The notes beneath the pieces are model-generated. The model saw only the letters and a program-made list of their open reading frames with translations, had not been told where the DNA came from and ran no database searches. Below, in pieces: positions 1 through 7,491 of a DNA stretch of 10,640 bases. A program made the position numbers and the translations under genes. The stretch lies in assembly GCA_003508565.1 (NCBI GenBank), contig DNUI01000006.1, positions 1 to 10,640 of the forward strand. The letters run 5' to 3'. The DNA comes from Syntrophaceae bacterium. GTDB lineage: Bacteria > Desulfobacterota > Syntrophia > Syntrophales > UBA2185. Within the stretch, counting starts at the first letter, position 1. Every line of letters begins with the position of its first letter.

Positions 1-440
1 ACAGGACAGTTAATGCATGTTGTCTCACAAACGGCCGCCTCCAGGTAACGATTGGCGAACATTTAAAAGGTGGAGAGGAAAAAGATGCGGTGAGGGAGGC
101 ATTGATCGCCTGGTACAAGAAACGCGCGAAAAGTAAGATAATCGAAAGACTCCCCCGTCTTACCCTGCAACTGGTCAGGTGGCCGGCATCCATTCAGATC
201 AAGGATCAAAAGTGCCGCTGGGGAAGCTGCTCCCGAAACGGTGTTGTCCGCTTCAACTGGAAGATCATCATGGCGCCTGTACCCGTCATGGACTATCTGA
301 TCGTCCACGAACTCTGCCACTTGATCCATCAGAACCATTCCCCTGCCTACTGGAAAGAGGTAGAAGCGGCTTTACCGAACTATAAAGAGATGCGCGAATG
401 GTTAAGGATCCATAACTTCATCATGGACACTTTCGGTTAA
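1..440 (+). CDS. YgjP/DUF45-family zinc metallopeptidase, 5' end missing
   Basis: This is the C-terminal part of a predicted zinc-dependent metallopeptidase of the YgjP (DUF45, SprT/M48-like) family. The frame is open from the left edge (first full codon at base 3) to TAA at 438-440, so the gene begins outside the window. About 145 residues are visible, whereas the family is usually about 230. A GTG at 90 could be called as a start, but the codons before it continue the family-like sequence, so it is internal. Visible signatures are a WGSCS motif, the zinc-binding and catalytic HELCH (HExxH), and a downstream H-S-P-A-Y-W segment that normally supplies the third ligand region. The family is found as a stand-alone cytosolic protein or next to restriction and DNA-repair genes; the substrate is unknown. 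The stop lies 15 bases from the end of the convergent oxidoreductase gene. Family assignment is firm; the cellular role is not known. Confidence 0.9.
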   Translation, partial: RTVNACCLTNGRLQVTIGEHLKGGEEKDAVREALIAWYKKRAKSKIIERLPRLTLQLVRWPASIQIKDQKCRWGSCSRNGVVRFNWKIIMAPVPVMDYLIVHELCHLIHQNHSPAYWKEVEAALPNYKEMREWLRIHNFIMDTFG

Positions 441-455
441 ACCCTGCACGCATGC

Positions 456-2268
456 CTATTTCAAACCGAGTTCCGTAAGCTTCTCCTTCGTGGGAATACC
501 ATTCTGATCCCAGCCCCTCAATGCGTAGAACGTATCCAGCAAAGCATCCAGATCTGCCTTTGAACAGTACCTCCCCTTTGCCGGCCCTTCCGGGATGGGC
601 TCGTTCATGACACGGTAAGGAAGGGTATCATCCTTCCGGCTTATTCCGCGCGTGACATTAATGAGGCGCTCCAGATTATAGATCCTCTCGCCGATCCTTT
701 CGAGCTCGGCAAGGGTAATGTCCCAGCCCGTCACATAGCCGACAATCTTTGCAATTTCTTCATTCAGGGGTGTTCCCAAACCCCTCTCAGCGATGAACCG
801 GCATAAAACAAGTGAGTCACCGACGGCGGTAAAATACTGGCTTTTCTGGATATACTTTGGCTGCGGCGTAAACCCTGGATCGGGATCTTCTTTGGCGTAA
901 TTGGGTCTTCCGTCATGGTGACTTCCGCCCCTCGTGGAAGTGGAATAGGAAAGAGACATTCCCCTTAAGCCACGAGCGGAGTGACCGGCAATTTCCAATC
1001 CCTTGACGGCATAGAGATATTTATAGGCATCTTTACCAAACTTTCCTGCAAGGCGCGCCGAACCGAGCGCAAGAAGCGCTCCTATACCTTCCTTCCTGGC
1101 CGTCTTTTTGATAAGTGAGACCATCGCCGCGCCATCGGCAAAGTCAACTTTCTCCCCTATTTCCTTTTCAGAAATAATTCCCTTTTCAATGCACTCAGCG
1201 ACGAAGGAGAGTGTAACCCCCATGGAAATAGTATCGATACCCATCAAATCGCACGCGTGATTGCCATTGATGATGGAATCAATATCACGGTTGTCCAACA
1301 TGGAGCCCACGGCATACAGGGTTTCGTATTCAGGCATTTTCACAGTCATGCCGGCGTACTCGCCTTTTATCACATGGACATTTTTGCCGCACGCCACGGG
1401 GCACCCAAAGCAGGCAGTATCTTTATGCCAGTATTTTTCTTTGATACGCTCGCCACTGATATCCTGGGAATGGGCAAAGACTTCGGTGCTGTTATTCCTT
1501 GTCCCCAGCATACCTTTCGCATTGATAACATTTACGAGAAACGGCGTTCCATAGGTGGTCAATAGTTTGGTATTTTCTTTCATGGTCGCACTTTTTTCCC
1601 TGATACGTTTCAGCAATGATTGCCGATCGGCAATACGCGTTCGTCTGCGCCCACTCACAACGATGGCCTTCAGTTTTTTCACTCCCATCACGGCACCCAT
1701 GCCGGCACGGCCGGCAGCGCCGGGCCTTGCTCCGCCAAGGATAACGTTTGCGAAGAGAACACCCTGCTCCCCCGCAGGCCCAATGGAGGCGCAGACTGCC
1801 CCCTTGCCTTTTTGTTCTTCTAATGCGGCAATCCGTCTCATGTGTTGTTTTACCTCATAAATGGGAGGCATCATGGAGTTGTCCGCCCGCCTCCGTAATG
1901 GAGAGATACACAGGATTTGATGAAATCCCGGTGATAACAATGGCGTCAAATCCCGCCCGCTTCTGAGCAGTTCCGAACTGTCCTCCATAATTGGAGTCGG
2001 CAAATATCCCGGTGAGTGGTGATATTGATGCCACATGCCCCCGACTGGTTCCCCATAAAGGTGTATCCGTCAAAGGCCCTACAGAAAAGACTATGGCATT
2101 CTCCGGACCAAGCGGATCTGCGGTAAAAGGAACGCTGTCATGCATGAGCTTCGCCGCCAGACCATTTCCCCCCAGGAACATTCTGGCCACCGACTCGTCA
2201 TAAAGTTCCTTTGTTATCTCTCCTGTACTTAAATCTACTTTTAGAATGCAGCCGCTATTACCGTACAT
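456..2268 (-). pseudogene. aor: Aldehyde:ferredoxin oxidoreductase (tungsten enzyme), interrupted by TGA and a frameshift
   Basis: The intact family oxidises aldehydes to acids, or runs in reverse, with ferredoxin as electron carrier, using a tungsto-bispterin cofactor and one [4Fe-4S] cluster. Translation starts at ATG 2266-2268, with a GGAGG ribosome site at 2276-2280. The first part (2268 down to 1858) is the normal N-terminal domain, ending in DASHL. The next codon is TGA at 1855-1857, where the family has Trp of a WGK motif; GGT AAA (Gly-Lys) follows, so the TGA replaces TGG. About eight codons later homology moves to another frame (net +1 or -2 bases, near 1830-1845) and continues as the SIGPAGE segment to TAG at 456-458. 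The C-terminal part keeps CxxCxxxC (1389-1412), the fourth cluster cysteine in SLVLC (801-803) and the cofactor-binding ARGLRGM region. Repaired length is about 604 residues, normal for the family. Assembly error is possible but must explain two changes. Selenocysteine is unlikely at this site. Confidence 0.88.
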
Positions 2269-2431
2269 AGCTCTCCCTCCCGTGCTTCAAGTATAGAAGG
2301 AATAATTTGTCACCGTTGACCGAATATGTTACTAAAAAAAACTATATGAGTTGCAATCGAGTGTACTATATCACAACCGGATAGAATATCAATACAGAGG
2401 AGTTATCAGCAACATACTCAGATACAATGAA

Positions 2432-3751
2432 ATGAAACCATATATCGCTATCATCGGCAGGCCCAATGTCGGGAAATCGACGCTATTTAACCGCCTGTCA
2501 CAGAAAAATAAAGCTATCGTTATTGACGAACCGGGCGCCACGAGAGATCGGAATTACGCGGATTGCACCTGGTACGAAAAGGGCTTTACCCTGATTGATA
2601 CCGGTGGGTTCGAGCCGGCATCCACGGAAAAGATGCTTGTGCAAATGCGTGAACAGACTCACCTGGCCATGGAAGAAGCAGACATCATTATTTTCCTCAT
2701 GGATGGAAGTGAAGGTTTAACACCATCAGACAGGGAAATTACCGACATCCTCAGGGGTATCGAAAAACCAATCTTTTTTGTCGTCAATAAAATCGATGGC
2801 CCAAAGCACGAAAACCGGGTATACGAATTCTACGAATTGGGAATTGACCGGCTGTACGGCATTTCCGCACAGCATGGGCAAGGCATTTATGAACTCATGG
2901 ATGGTGTAGCGGAACATCTTTCACATACTTCTGAAGATCATCCTTACAGGGAAAAGAGAACCAGAATAGCGGTAATCGGAAAGCCGAATGTAGGGAAATC
3001 ATCCCTGGTAAACAAAATACTCGGATATGAAAGGGCCATCGTCAATCCTATACCGGGTACGACACGAGACGCCATAGACACCCCTTTCGAATTTGATGGT
3101 AAAAAATATCTGCTGGTTGACACTGCGGGCATCAGGCGGAAAAGCAGAGTCAGTCATGTACTTGAAAAATACAGCATTATCCAGGCACTGAAAGCCATAG
3201 ACCGCTGTGACATCGCGCTGCTTCTTATCGACGCCGAGGAAGGAATGACCGAACAGGATGCCAAGATCGCAGGCTTGACGGTCGAAAGAGGAGTTGGATG
3301 TATCATTGTTGTTAACAAATGGGATGCCATAAAGAAAGATAACGCTACAGTGGGGAATTATGTGAGAGATATCAAAGATACCATAAAATTTATGGATTAT
3401 GCCCCGATTATTTTTATATCAGCCATTACCGGGCAGAGGGTAACCAAAATATTTGACCTCATAGAAGCGGTTCTTAATCAGTACACAAAGCGTGTCAGCA
3501 CTGCAGAGCTCAATAGTGTTGTCAGAAAGCTACTGGATTCGAACCCACCTTCCCGCCATCAACATAGAGCCAATACCGTGAGCTATATAACCCAGGCTTC
3601 CGTTGCTCCGCCCACCTTTGTTTTTTTTGTGCGTGAACCAAGGGCTGTACATTTTTCCTACAGACGTTTCCTTGCCAACCAGATCAGAGAGGCCTTCGGT
3701 TTTGATCAAACTCCCATAAGGATTATTTTCAGAAAGAAGAAGCATCCGTAA
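2432..3751 (+). CDS. der: Ribosome biogenesis GTPase Der (EngA)
   Basis: Der is an essential GTPase that acts in maturation of the 50S ribosomal subunit. The 439-residue product has the full architecture. GTPase domain 1 has GRPNVGKS (residues 9-16), DTGG (56-59) and NKID (119-122). GTPase domain 2 has GKPNVGKS (183-190), DTAG (230-233) and NKWD (295-298). A C-terminal KH-like domain ends with the typical TPIRIIFR segment. All nucleotide-binding motifs are intact. The frame is open back to a TTG at 2351, but MKPYIAIIGRPN is the usual N-terminus, so ATG 2432 is chosen. There is no good ribosome site immediately before it; an AGAGGAG at about 2396-2402 is too far upstream. The 163-bp gap to the divergent oxidoreductase must hold both promoters, but I could not find a convincing -35/-10 pair. 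TAA is at 3749-3751, and the gene converges on the ferritin gene. Confidence 0.97.
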   Translation: MKPYIAIIGRPNVGKSTLFNRLSQKNKAIVIDEPGATRDRNYADCTWYEKGFTLIDTGGFEPASTEKMLVQMREQTHLAMEEADIIIFLMDGSEGLTPSDREITDILRGIEKPIFFVVNKIDGPKHENRVYEFYELGIDRLYGISAQHGQGIYELMDGVAEHLSHTSEDHPYREKRTRIAVIGKPNVGKSSLVNKILGYERAIVNPIPGTTRDAIDTPFEFDGKKYLLVDTAGIRRKSRVSHVLEKYSIIQALKAIDRCDIALLLIDAEEGMTEQDAKIAGLTVERGVGCIIVVNKWDAIKKDNATVGNYVRDIKDTIKFMDYAPIIFISAITGQRVTKIFDLIEAVLNQYTKRVSTAELNSVVRKLLDSNPPSRHQHRANTVSYITQASVAPPTFVFFVREPRAVHFSYRRFLANQIREAFGFDQTPIRIIFRKKKHP

Positions 3752-3808
3752 ATGGAGATCGTGTAGTTATCGATATTCCTACACGGGATTTGTAGGGTGG
3801 AGCATAAA

Positions 3809-3848
3809 AGGGGACCTCTATGAAACGGCTGTTTCATAGAGGTCCTCT
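3809..3848. terminator. Long near-perfect hairpin between convergent der and ferritin genes
   Basis: The arms 3812-3826 and 3831-3845 are perfectly complementary over 15 bp around the four-base loop GGCT. Pairing continues outward through one G-T wobble and two more pairs, giving an 18-bp stem from 3809 to 3848. On the minus strand the stem is followed by a short T run (CTTTT), as expected for an intrinsic terminator of the ferritin gene, whose stop is 50 bases upstream. On the plus strand there is no T run, but the stem lies 57 bases after the der stop and could still block read-through. A weaker 6-bp hairpin (3778-3783 with 3791-3796, seven-base loop) sits just before it. Confidence 0.7.
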
Positions 3849-3897
3849 CGGTATGTGATGTAGAGAAACCACGAACCAGTAAATTCCCGCAGTGCAG

Positions 3898-4416
3898 TTA
3901 CGCACCATCGAGACCGCCGCCTTCCTTTTTCCTAAACCAGGAAACAGGATCTGTCATAAATTCTTCGGTGTCTTTGAGAGACACATAATGCTCATGTTCA
4001 ATATTTGCCAAGAGATTAAAAAATGCCTTTTCTTTCGGATCGGAGACTTGATCACGGAGGTTTGCATAGTATTCCGCGCCCTTGCCCTCGAACTCAATGG
4101 CCACACGAATTGCCTTGAGGTCATCAGCGTCACCCTTGGCTCCCTTGGGAGCTTTTTTTGCGGCGTCCCTAAGGACATTTTTCACAGTGGTATCCTTTAC
4201 TTTGAGGGGAACCGTTTCAGGCCACTTCTTTTCTTTTTCCCAGTTTTCATGAAGCTGCTTAAGCCTTTCATGGTGTTCAAGTTCTTCCCCAGCTATCTGT
4301 TGAAACATAGCCTTGCCGACGGCATTTTTTGTCCTCTCCGCATTCTTTAAATAAAAAGCATGTTCTTTCATCTCATTGTTGAGTGCAACCTTCAATGCAT
4401 CCAGTCGTTTGTTCAT
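3898..4416 (-). CDS. Rubrerythrin-like ferritin-family diiron protein
   Basis: This is a 172-residue four-helix-bundle protein of the ferritin-like/rubrerythrin superfamily, probably cytosolic and involved in peroxide reduction or oxidative-stress defence in anaerobes. Two repeats of the diiron ligand pattern are visible. Helix pair 1 has E15-x6-Y22 and E45-x2-H48; helix pair 2 has E110-x6-Y117 and E140-x2-H143. The C-terminal rubredoxin domain of classical rubrerythrin is absent: there are no CxxC motifs at all, so electrons must come from a separate partner. The linker at residues 60-100 is lysine-rich, and the protein ends in a W-F-x4-E-x3-GLDGA tail. The start is supported by a strong AAGGAGG at 4423-4429, six bases before ATG 4414-4416. 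It is preceded by a candidate small gene and a sigma70-type promoter and followed by the 3809-3848 hairpin, so it looks like a short transcription unit of its own. Superfamily is firm; the exact reaction is inferred. Confidence 0.9.
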   Translation of the reverse strand: MNKRLDALKVALNNEMKEHAFYLKNAERTKNAVGKAMFQQIAGEELEHHERLKQLHENWEKEKKWPETVPLKVKDTTVKNVLRDAAKKAPKGAKGDADDLKAIRVAIEFEGKGAEYYANLRDQVSDPKEKAFFNLLANIEHEHYVSLKDTEEFMTDPVSWFRKKEGGGLDGA

Positions 4417-4456
4417 GATCGGCCTCCTTCTTGATGTTTACGCTAAATCAGCTAAA

Positions 4457-4570
4457 TCACTTGTACGAATCGCGGAGTAATCCCCGGATCCCATTCACCT
4501 CTGCAATCTTTGGAAAACCAATACTGCGGATCTCCTCCTCTTGTCGCTTGATCATGATCGTTTCGGCCAT
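4457..4570 (-). CDS. Candidate small protein (37 aa) upstream of the ferritin gene
   Basis: An open frame runs from ATG 4568-4570 to TGA 4457-4459. The product starts MAETIMIKRQEEEIRS and ends GLLRDSYK. It is charged, with no membrane segment or signal peptide and no family I recognise. Support comes from context. The promoter candidate at 4597-4625 would start transcription about 20 bases before the ATG, an AGGGA lies a few bases upstream of it, and the ferritin gene with its own strong ribosome site follows 40 bases after the stop. It could be a genuine small protein, a leader peptide, or a chance frame in a 5' untranslated region. No composition argument separates these at such length. Confidence 0.35.
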   Translation of the reverse strand: MAETIMIKRQEEEIRSIGFPKIAEVNGIRGLLRDSYK

Positions 4571-4596
4571 GTCTTCCCTGAAGAAACTATGGTTTA

Positions 4597-4625
4597 AATT
4601 TATTAACGCACTTTTCGATTGTCAA
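4597..4625 (-). promoter_or_regulatory. Sigma70-type promoter for the small ORF and ferritin unit
   Basis: On the minus strand a perfect -35 box TTGACA (4620-4625) is followed after exactly 17 bases by TAAATT (4597-4602), which matches four of six positions of the -10 consensus. The expected start of transcription is near 4590, between the phosphate transporter gene and the candidate small gene. It would make the ferritin unit independent of the upstream genes on the same strand. Confidence 0.6.
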
Positions 4626-4668
4626 GATCAGAATAATAAATAAACATCGAGACTACAATCACCCAACA

Positions 4669-6279
4669 TTATCCAAGCTCACTAACATACTCGGCAACAT
4701 TTTGGCATAGATCTGATATTCTTTCAAGATGAATCAACATCGCTATGAATATGGGACCAGCCTCTGCCTGACATATTCCGTTGTAGTATCTCACGAGATG
4801 CTTCCCTCTTGCGTCTTTTACCCTCACATCGATGTTGTCTTCACGAAGAGATATTTGCGCTATCTTCTCCTGGTCATGCTGTTCAACGAGTGCCACAGCA
4901 TCGTCAAGATTATCGACTGCCAGCCTTTCAATTTCCTCCAATTCCTTTTTCGCCGAATCTGTAAAGCCCGCCCGTGTCTGATATTTATCTCTTGAAAGAT
5001 CTGCCAGTTTGACGGCATGATTCGTGATTCTTTCAATGTCATCAGCCATGGCCGTAAATAAAAAAAGTTTTTGAGACAGATCCGGTGAGAGTTTATGATA
5101 AGAAATTTTACATAAGAAATCCATAATCTCGCGCCTCAGATGATTCACAACAAGTTGGATATAGACAATATTGCGTTTCTGCCATTTCTGATAGTTCTTT
5201 CTCAAATCTAAGCTCACCGTGAAAATTTTCTGTGCCAGGACGATTTCCCTGTGCAGTTCCATTTTTACACATGCCAGGGCTTTTTCCGGATCAGAAAGAT
5301 GTTTCTCATTTATAAATTCAGGCCATAATGGGAGAACATCCTCCCGGCCGGGCATCATTTTTTCGATTACTCTGGCATATGGTTTGAGAAGAAAAATAAA
5401 AACGACAACAATAAGAACATTAAATATGAAATGGCCATAGACTATTTGCTGAGCCACATTCACCGAAAGACTTTGTAAGACACTAATCAAACCGGGCAAC
5501 ACCGCGAGGCAGATAATCGTGCCAACACATTTAAAAAGAAGGTGAGAAACGGCGCTTCTCCGGCCGCTGATACTTGCCACCATACTGGCCATGAGGGCAG
5601 TAACGGTGGTCCCGATATTCGCGCCGAAAACAATCGGCAATGCATTTTCAATAGTAATAAGATCTTGTTGCGCCAATATCGCAAGAATGCTTATAGGAAT
5701 GATAGAGGCTTGAACAATACAAGCAAAAAGCGCACCTATTCCTACACCAAGCAGCGGACTTTTTGTCTCTTGAAAAAAATGGATAACCGTCTGATGATTT
5801 TTCAATGGTGCTGCAGCCATCGCCGTCAGACTCAATCCAAAGAATATAAGTCCAAAACAAAATATGGCCTCGCCGATAGATTTCCACTTTGACTTCCCCG
5901 TAAGCCATATTACACCGCCTATGATGATAAAAAGAGGGGAAATGTCAGTAACCTTCCAAACAACAAGCTGAACAGTCAATACCGTGCCAACGTCTGCGCC
6001 TAAAATAATACCCAGAGAATGGTAAAAGGTCATCAGACCGGCACTCACCATACCAACGGTCAACAAGGTGGTGGCAGAACTGCTTTGGAAGAGGATTGTC
6101 GTTACGATGCCGGTCAACAACCCGTAGACCGGTCTTTTGACAGAATACTTTATATATTCTCTAATGCGTACGGTGAAAAGCTGCTGGACCTCGGTGCTTA
6201 ATCTCACCACACCAACTAAGAACAAAATGAGACCCGTAATAAAGAGTAATAATTCCTTCATACCATGTGTGGGATACAT
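4669..6279 (-). CDS. Na+/phosphate cotransporter family protein with C-terminal PhoU-like domain
   Basis: This 536-residue inner-membrane protein is of the Na/Pi-cotransporter (NptA/YjbB-like) family and is predicted to move phosphate with sodium, inward or as an exporter. The first about 310 residues are a series of hydrophobic helices arranged as an inverted repeat. Repeat 1 has QSSSATT (65-71) and GADVGT (94-99); repeat 2 has GANIGTT (219-225). The remaining about 200 residues are soluble, helical and charged, matching a PhoU-like regulatory domain. The signature of the second repeat, normally QSSS, reads QASII at 190-194, which is degenerate. Two starts are possible: ATG 6277-6279, or the seventh-codon ATG at 6261 (MKELLLF), which places the first membrane helix at the N-terminus as is usual. 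Neither has a good ribosome site. The gene lies 66 bases after the interrupted crotonase gene on the same strand. Confidence 0.92.
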   Translation of the reverse strand: MYPTHGMKELLLFITGLILFLVGVVRLSTEVQQLFTVRIREYIKYSVKRPVYGLLTGIVTTILFQSSSATTLLTVGMVSAGLMTFYHSLGIILGADVGTVLTVQLVVWKVTDISPLFIIIGGVIWLTGKSKWKSIGEAIFCFGLIFFGLSLTAMAAAPLKNHQTVIHFFQETKSPLLGVGIGALFACIVQASIIPISILAILAQQDLITIENALPIVFGANIGTTVTALMASMVASISGRRSAVSHLLFKCVGTIICLAVLPGLISVLQSLSVNVAQQIVYGHFIFNVLIVVVFIFLLKPYARVIEKMMPGREDVLPLWPEFINEKHLSDPEKALACVKMELHREIVLAQKIFTVSLDLRKNYQKWQKRNIVYIQLVVNHLRREIMDFLCKISYHKLSPDLSQKLFLFTAMADDIERITNHAVKLADLSRDKYQTRAGFTDSAKKELEEIERLAVDNLDDAVALVEQHDQEKIAQISLREDNIDVRVKDARGKHLVRYYNGICQAEAGPIFIAMLIHLERISDLCQNVAEYVSELG

Positions 6280-6345
6280 TGAAAAACTGATGCTGTCGTT
6301 AAAAAAAGTCCAACTCGTTTTTATGTATGACCTTTCAAAAACTCA

Positions 6346-7154
6346 TCAGTATTTACCGGGGAAATTTGGTTTACGCTTTTCTTTTTGGGCACGGATGCCT
6401 TCACGCGCATCTTCACTTCCGAATATCGGTACACCGATTTCCATCTCTCTCCTAAAGGCATCCGCATAAGACATATCGCGGGTTTCCCGGAAGCACCTGA
6501 TGATTCCCTGGACGGCAAGAGGACCATTACCGGCAATTTTATCCGCTACTTCCGTGGCCTTTTTCATCAGATCATCCTGAGATTGCACCACATGATTGAG
6601 AAAACCCCATTCGTACAAAGTTCTTGCACGGAAGTTGCCTGATGTGAGAAGGATTTCCAGCGCCCTGCATGGTGAGAGAATGCGCGGCAAATAAACATTT
6701 CCGCCACCGATGGGCATAATCCCCAAACTGGCTTCTCGCATCTGAAAAACTGCATTTTCCGAGGCAATTCTCAAGTCTGCACCCATAATCATCTCAAATC
6801 CCCCTGTCAGGCAGAAACCATTGACAGATGCAATTACAGGTTTTTTTACAATGTTGGGCTTCAGCATTGCCTCACCAACTTGCTGCCCCACTTGTATCAG
6901 CCATCGCTCTGCATCACTTTCAGGCACCCTGGCTTTCGTGAGCACAGGCACCGCCGTCTTTAGGTCCATTCCGGCACAGAAGATATCAGGTATGCAGGAA
7001 TAGAGAATAACAACCCGGACCTTCTCATCAAGGTTAACGTCCTTCCATGTATTATGAAGGTCCATCAATATTTCGGGATCAAGAGCATTCTTTTCCTCGG
7101 GACGATTGAGACCTATTTTGCTATGTATCCTTCTTTCTCATAGACTAATGCCAT
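6346..7154 (-). pseudogene. Enoyl-CoA hydratase/isomerase (crotonase) family, one-base frameshift near the 5' end
   Basis: Crotonase-fold enzymes hydrate, isomerise or hydrolyse acyl-CoA thioesters, typically in fatty-acid or aromatic-acid oxidation. The reading frame that starts at ATG 7152-7154, behind a strong ribosome site, gives MALVYEKEGYIAK and then TAG at 7113-7115. Adding one A to the run of four A on the minus strand (7116-7119) restores IGLNRPEEKNALDPEIL and joins the long downstream frame. The repaired protein is 269 residues, normal for the family. Downstream the enzyme looks competent: it has the oxyanion-hole segment FCAGMDLK, the second oxyanion region GFCLTGGFE, and both glutamates aligned with the classical hydratase pair (in TGGFE and in REASLG). 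Translation from the internal ATG at 7068 would give 240 residues lacking the first strand of the fold. Options are a recent pseudogene, a base missed in a homopolymer, or less likely a -1 ribosomal slip. Substrate is not predictable. Confidence 0.88.
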
Positions 7155-7160
7155 TATTTT

Positions 7161-7166
7161 CTCCTT
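7161..7166 (-). promoter_or_regulatory. Ribosome binding site that sets the true start of the crotonase gene
   Basis: AAGGAG on the minus strand lies six bases before ATG 7152-7154. It shows that the gene began there, in the frame now closed by TAG at 7113-7115, and not at the internal ATG at 7068, which has no such site. Confidence 0.75.
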
Positions 7167-7298
7167 TCGTTTTCTGGGAAAGAAACCCCAAACAGAAATC
7201 TAGTCATATCAGAAAAAATATTTGGGTGAAATGCGGTTGATGCATTAATATTCTGTTTTTTGTTGCCGATATATTAACATACGAAAGCTTTTATCAAA

Positions 7299-7328
7299 TT
7301 TACTCTTTTAGCTCAAGACTAATATAAT
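7299..7328 (+). promoter_or_regulatory. Candidate sigma70-type promoter for the HDOD gene
   Basis: A perfect -10 box TATAAT (7323-7328) lies 18 bases after TTTACT (7299-7304), which matches four of six -35 positions. It points toward the HDOD gene and would leave a leader of about 155 bases. The region is AT-rich, so a chance TATAAT is possible. Confidence 0.4.
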
Positions 7329-7412
7329 AAGCTTTTACACGCTTAGACACAAACACGGGGTGTGCTACTACCTGTGATAAAGGTACTTATACTCTTCAAT
7401 TCTTTTCGTATC

Positions 7413-7442
7413 TGTGATATCGATTCATGCAAATTCATCACA
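7413..7442. repeat. Inverted repeat TGTGAT / ATCACA, possible operator
   Basis: TGTGAT (7413-7418) and ATCACA (7437-7442) are perfect inverted copies separated by 18 bases, between the promoter candidate and the HDOD start. A further CTGTGATA lies 40 bases upstream at 7372-7379. The half-sites resemble those of CRP/FNR regulators, but the spacing is far wider than the usual six bases, so the match may be accidental. Confidence 0.25.
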
Positions 7443-7491
7443 TGTACAGTTATGGTTATGCCCATACTGGAATTCGCAGAGATGACAAAAT

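Larger units (their letters stand above)
7155..7491. other. AT-rich divergent intergenic region between the crotonase and HDOD genes
   Basis: This 337-bp spacer separates two divergent genes and must hold both promoters. It contains the crotonase ribosome site, a plus-strand promoter candidate (7299-7328), a nine-base direct repeat AAGCTTTTA at 7285-7293 and 7329-7337, and CTGTGATA at 7372-7379 and 7412-7419, the second copy forming an inverted pair with ATCACA at 7437-7442. I see no tRNA, no intrinsic terminator and no convincing protein-coding frame. The plus-strand frame beginning at 7427 overlaps the HDOD gene out of phase and looks spurious. Confidence 0.6.

Noticed and set aside
90..92. 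GTG 90 as the start of the DUF45 gene
   Set aside because: The frame is open to the left edge and the upstream codons read as family-like sequence, so the start lies outside the window.
1855..1857. TGA in the oxidoreductase gene read as selenocysteine or as a recoded tryptophan
   Set aside because: The family has Trp, not Cys, at this site, and a frameshift follows at once. The other genes use TGG for tryptophan, and TGA serves as the stop of the crotonase gene, so code reassignment is not supported.
1858..2036. Upstream extension of the C-terminal oxidoreductase frame to 2036
   Set aside because: It overlaps the correctly coding N-terminal frame and shows no family similarity; only the part below about 1850 is real coding sequence.
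2351..2431. 27-codon N-terminal extension of Der from TTG 2351
   Set aside because: Der proteins normally begin a few residues before GRPNVGKS, and the extension resembles translated intergenic DNA.
4431..4643. 70-codon plus-strand frame between the ferritin and transporter genes
   Set aside because: It runs antisense through a good minus-strand promoter and the candidate small gene, with no ribosome site or family resemblance.
6286..6350. Inverted repeat ACTGATG / CATCAGT at the end of the crotonase gene
   Set aside because: Only seven base pairs with a loop of about 50 bases; not a plausible terminator.
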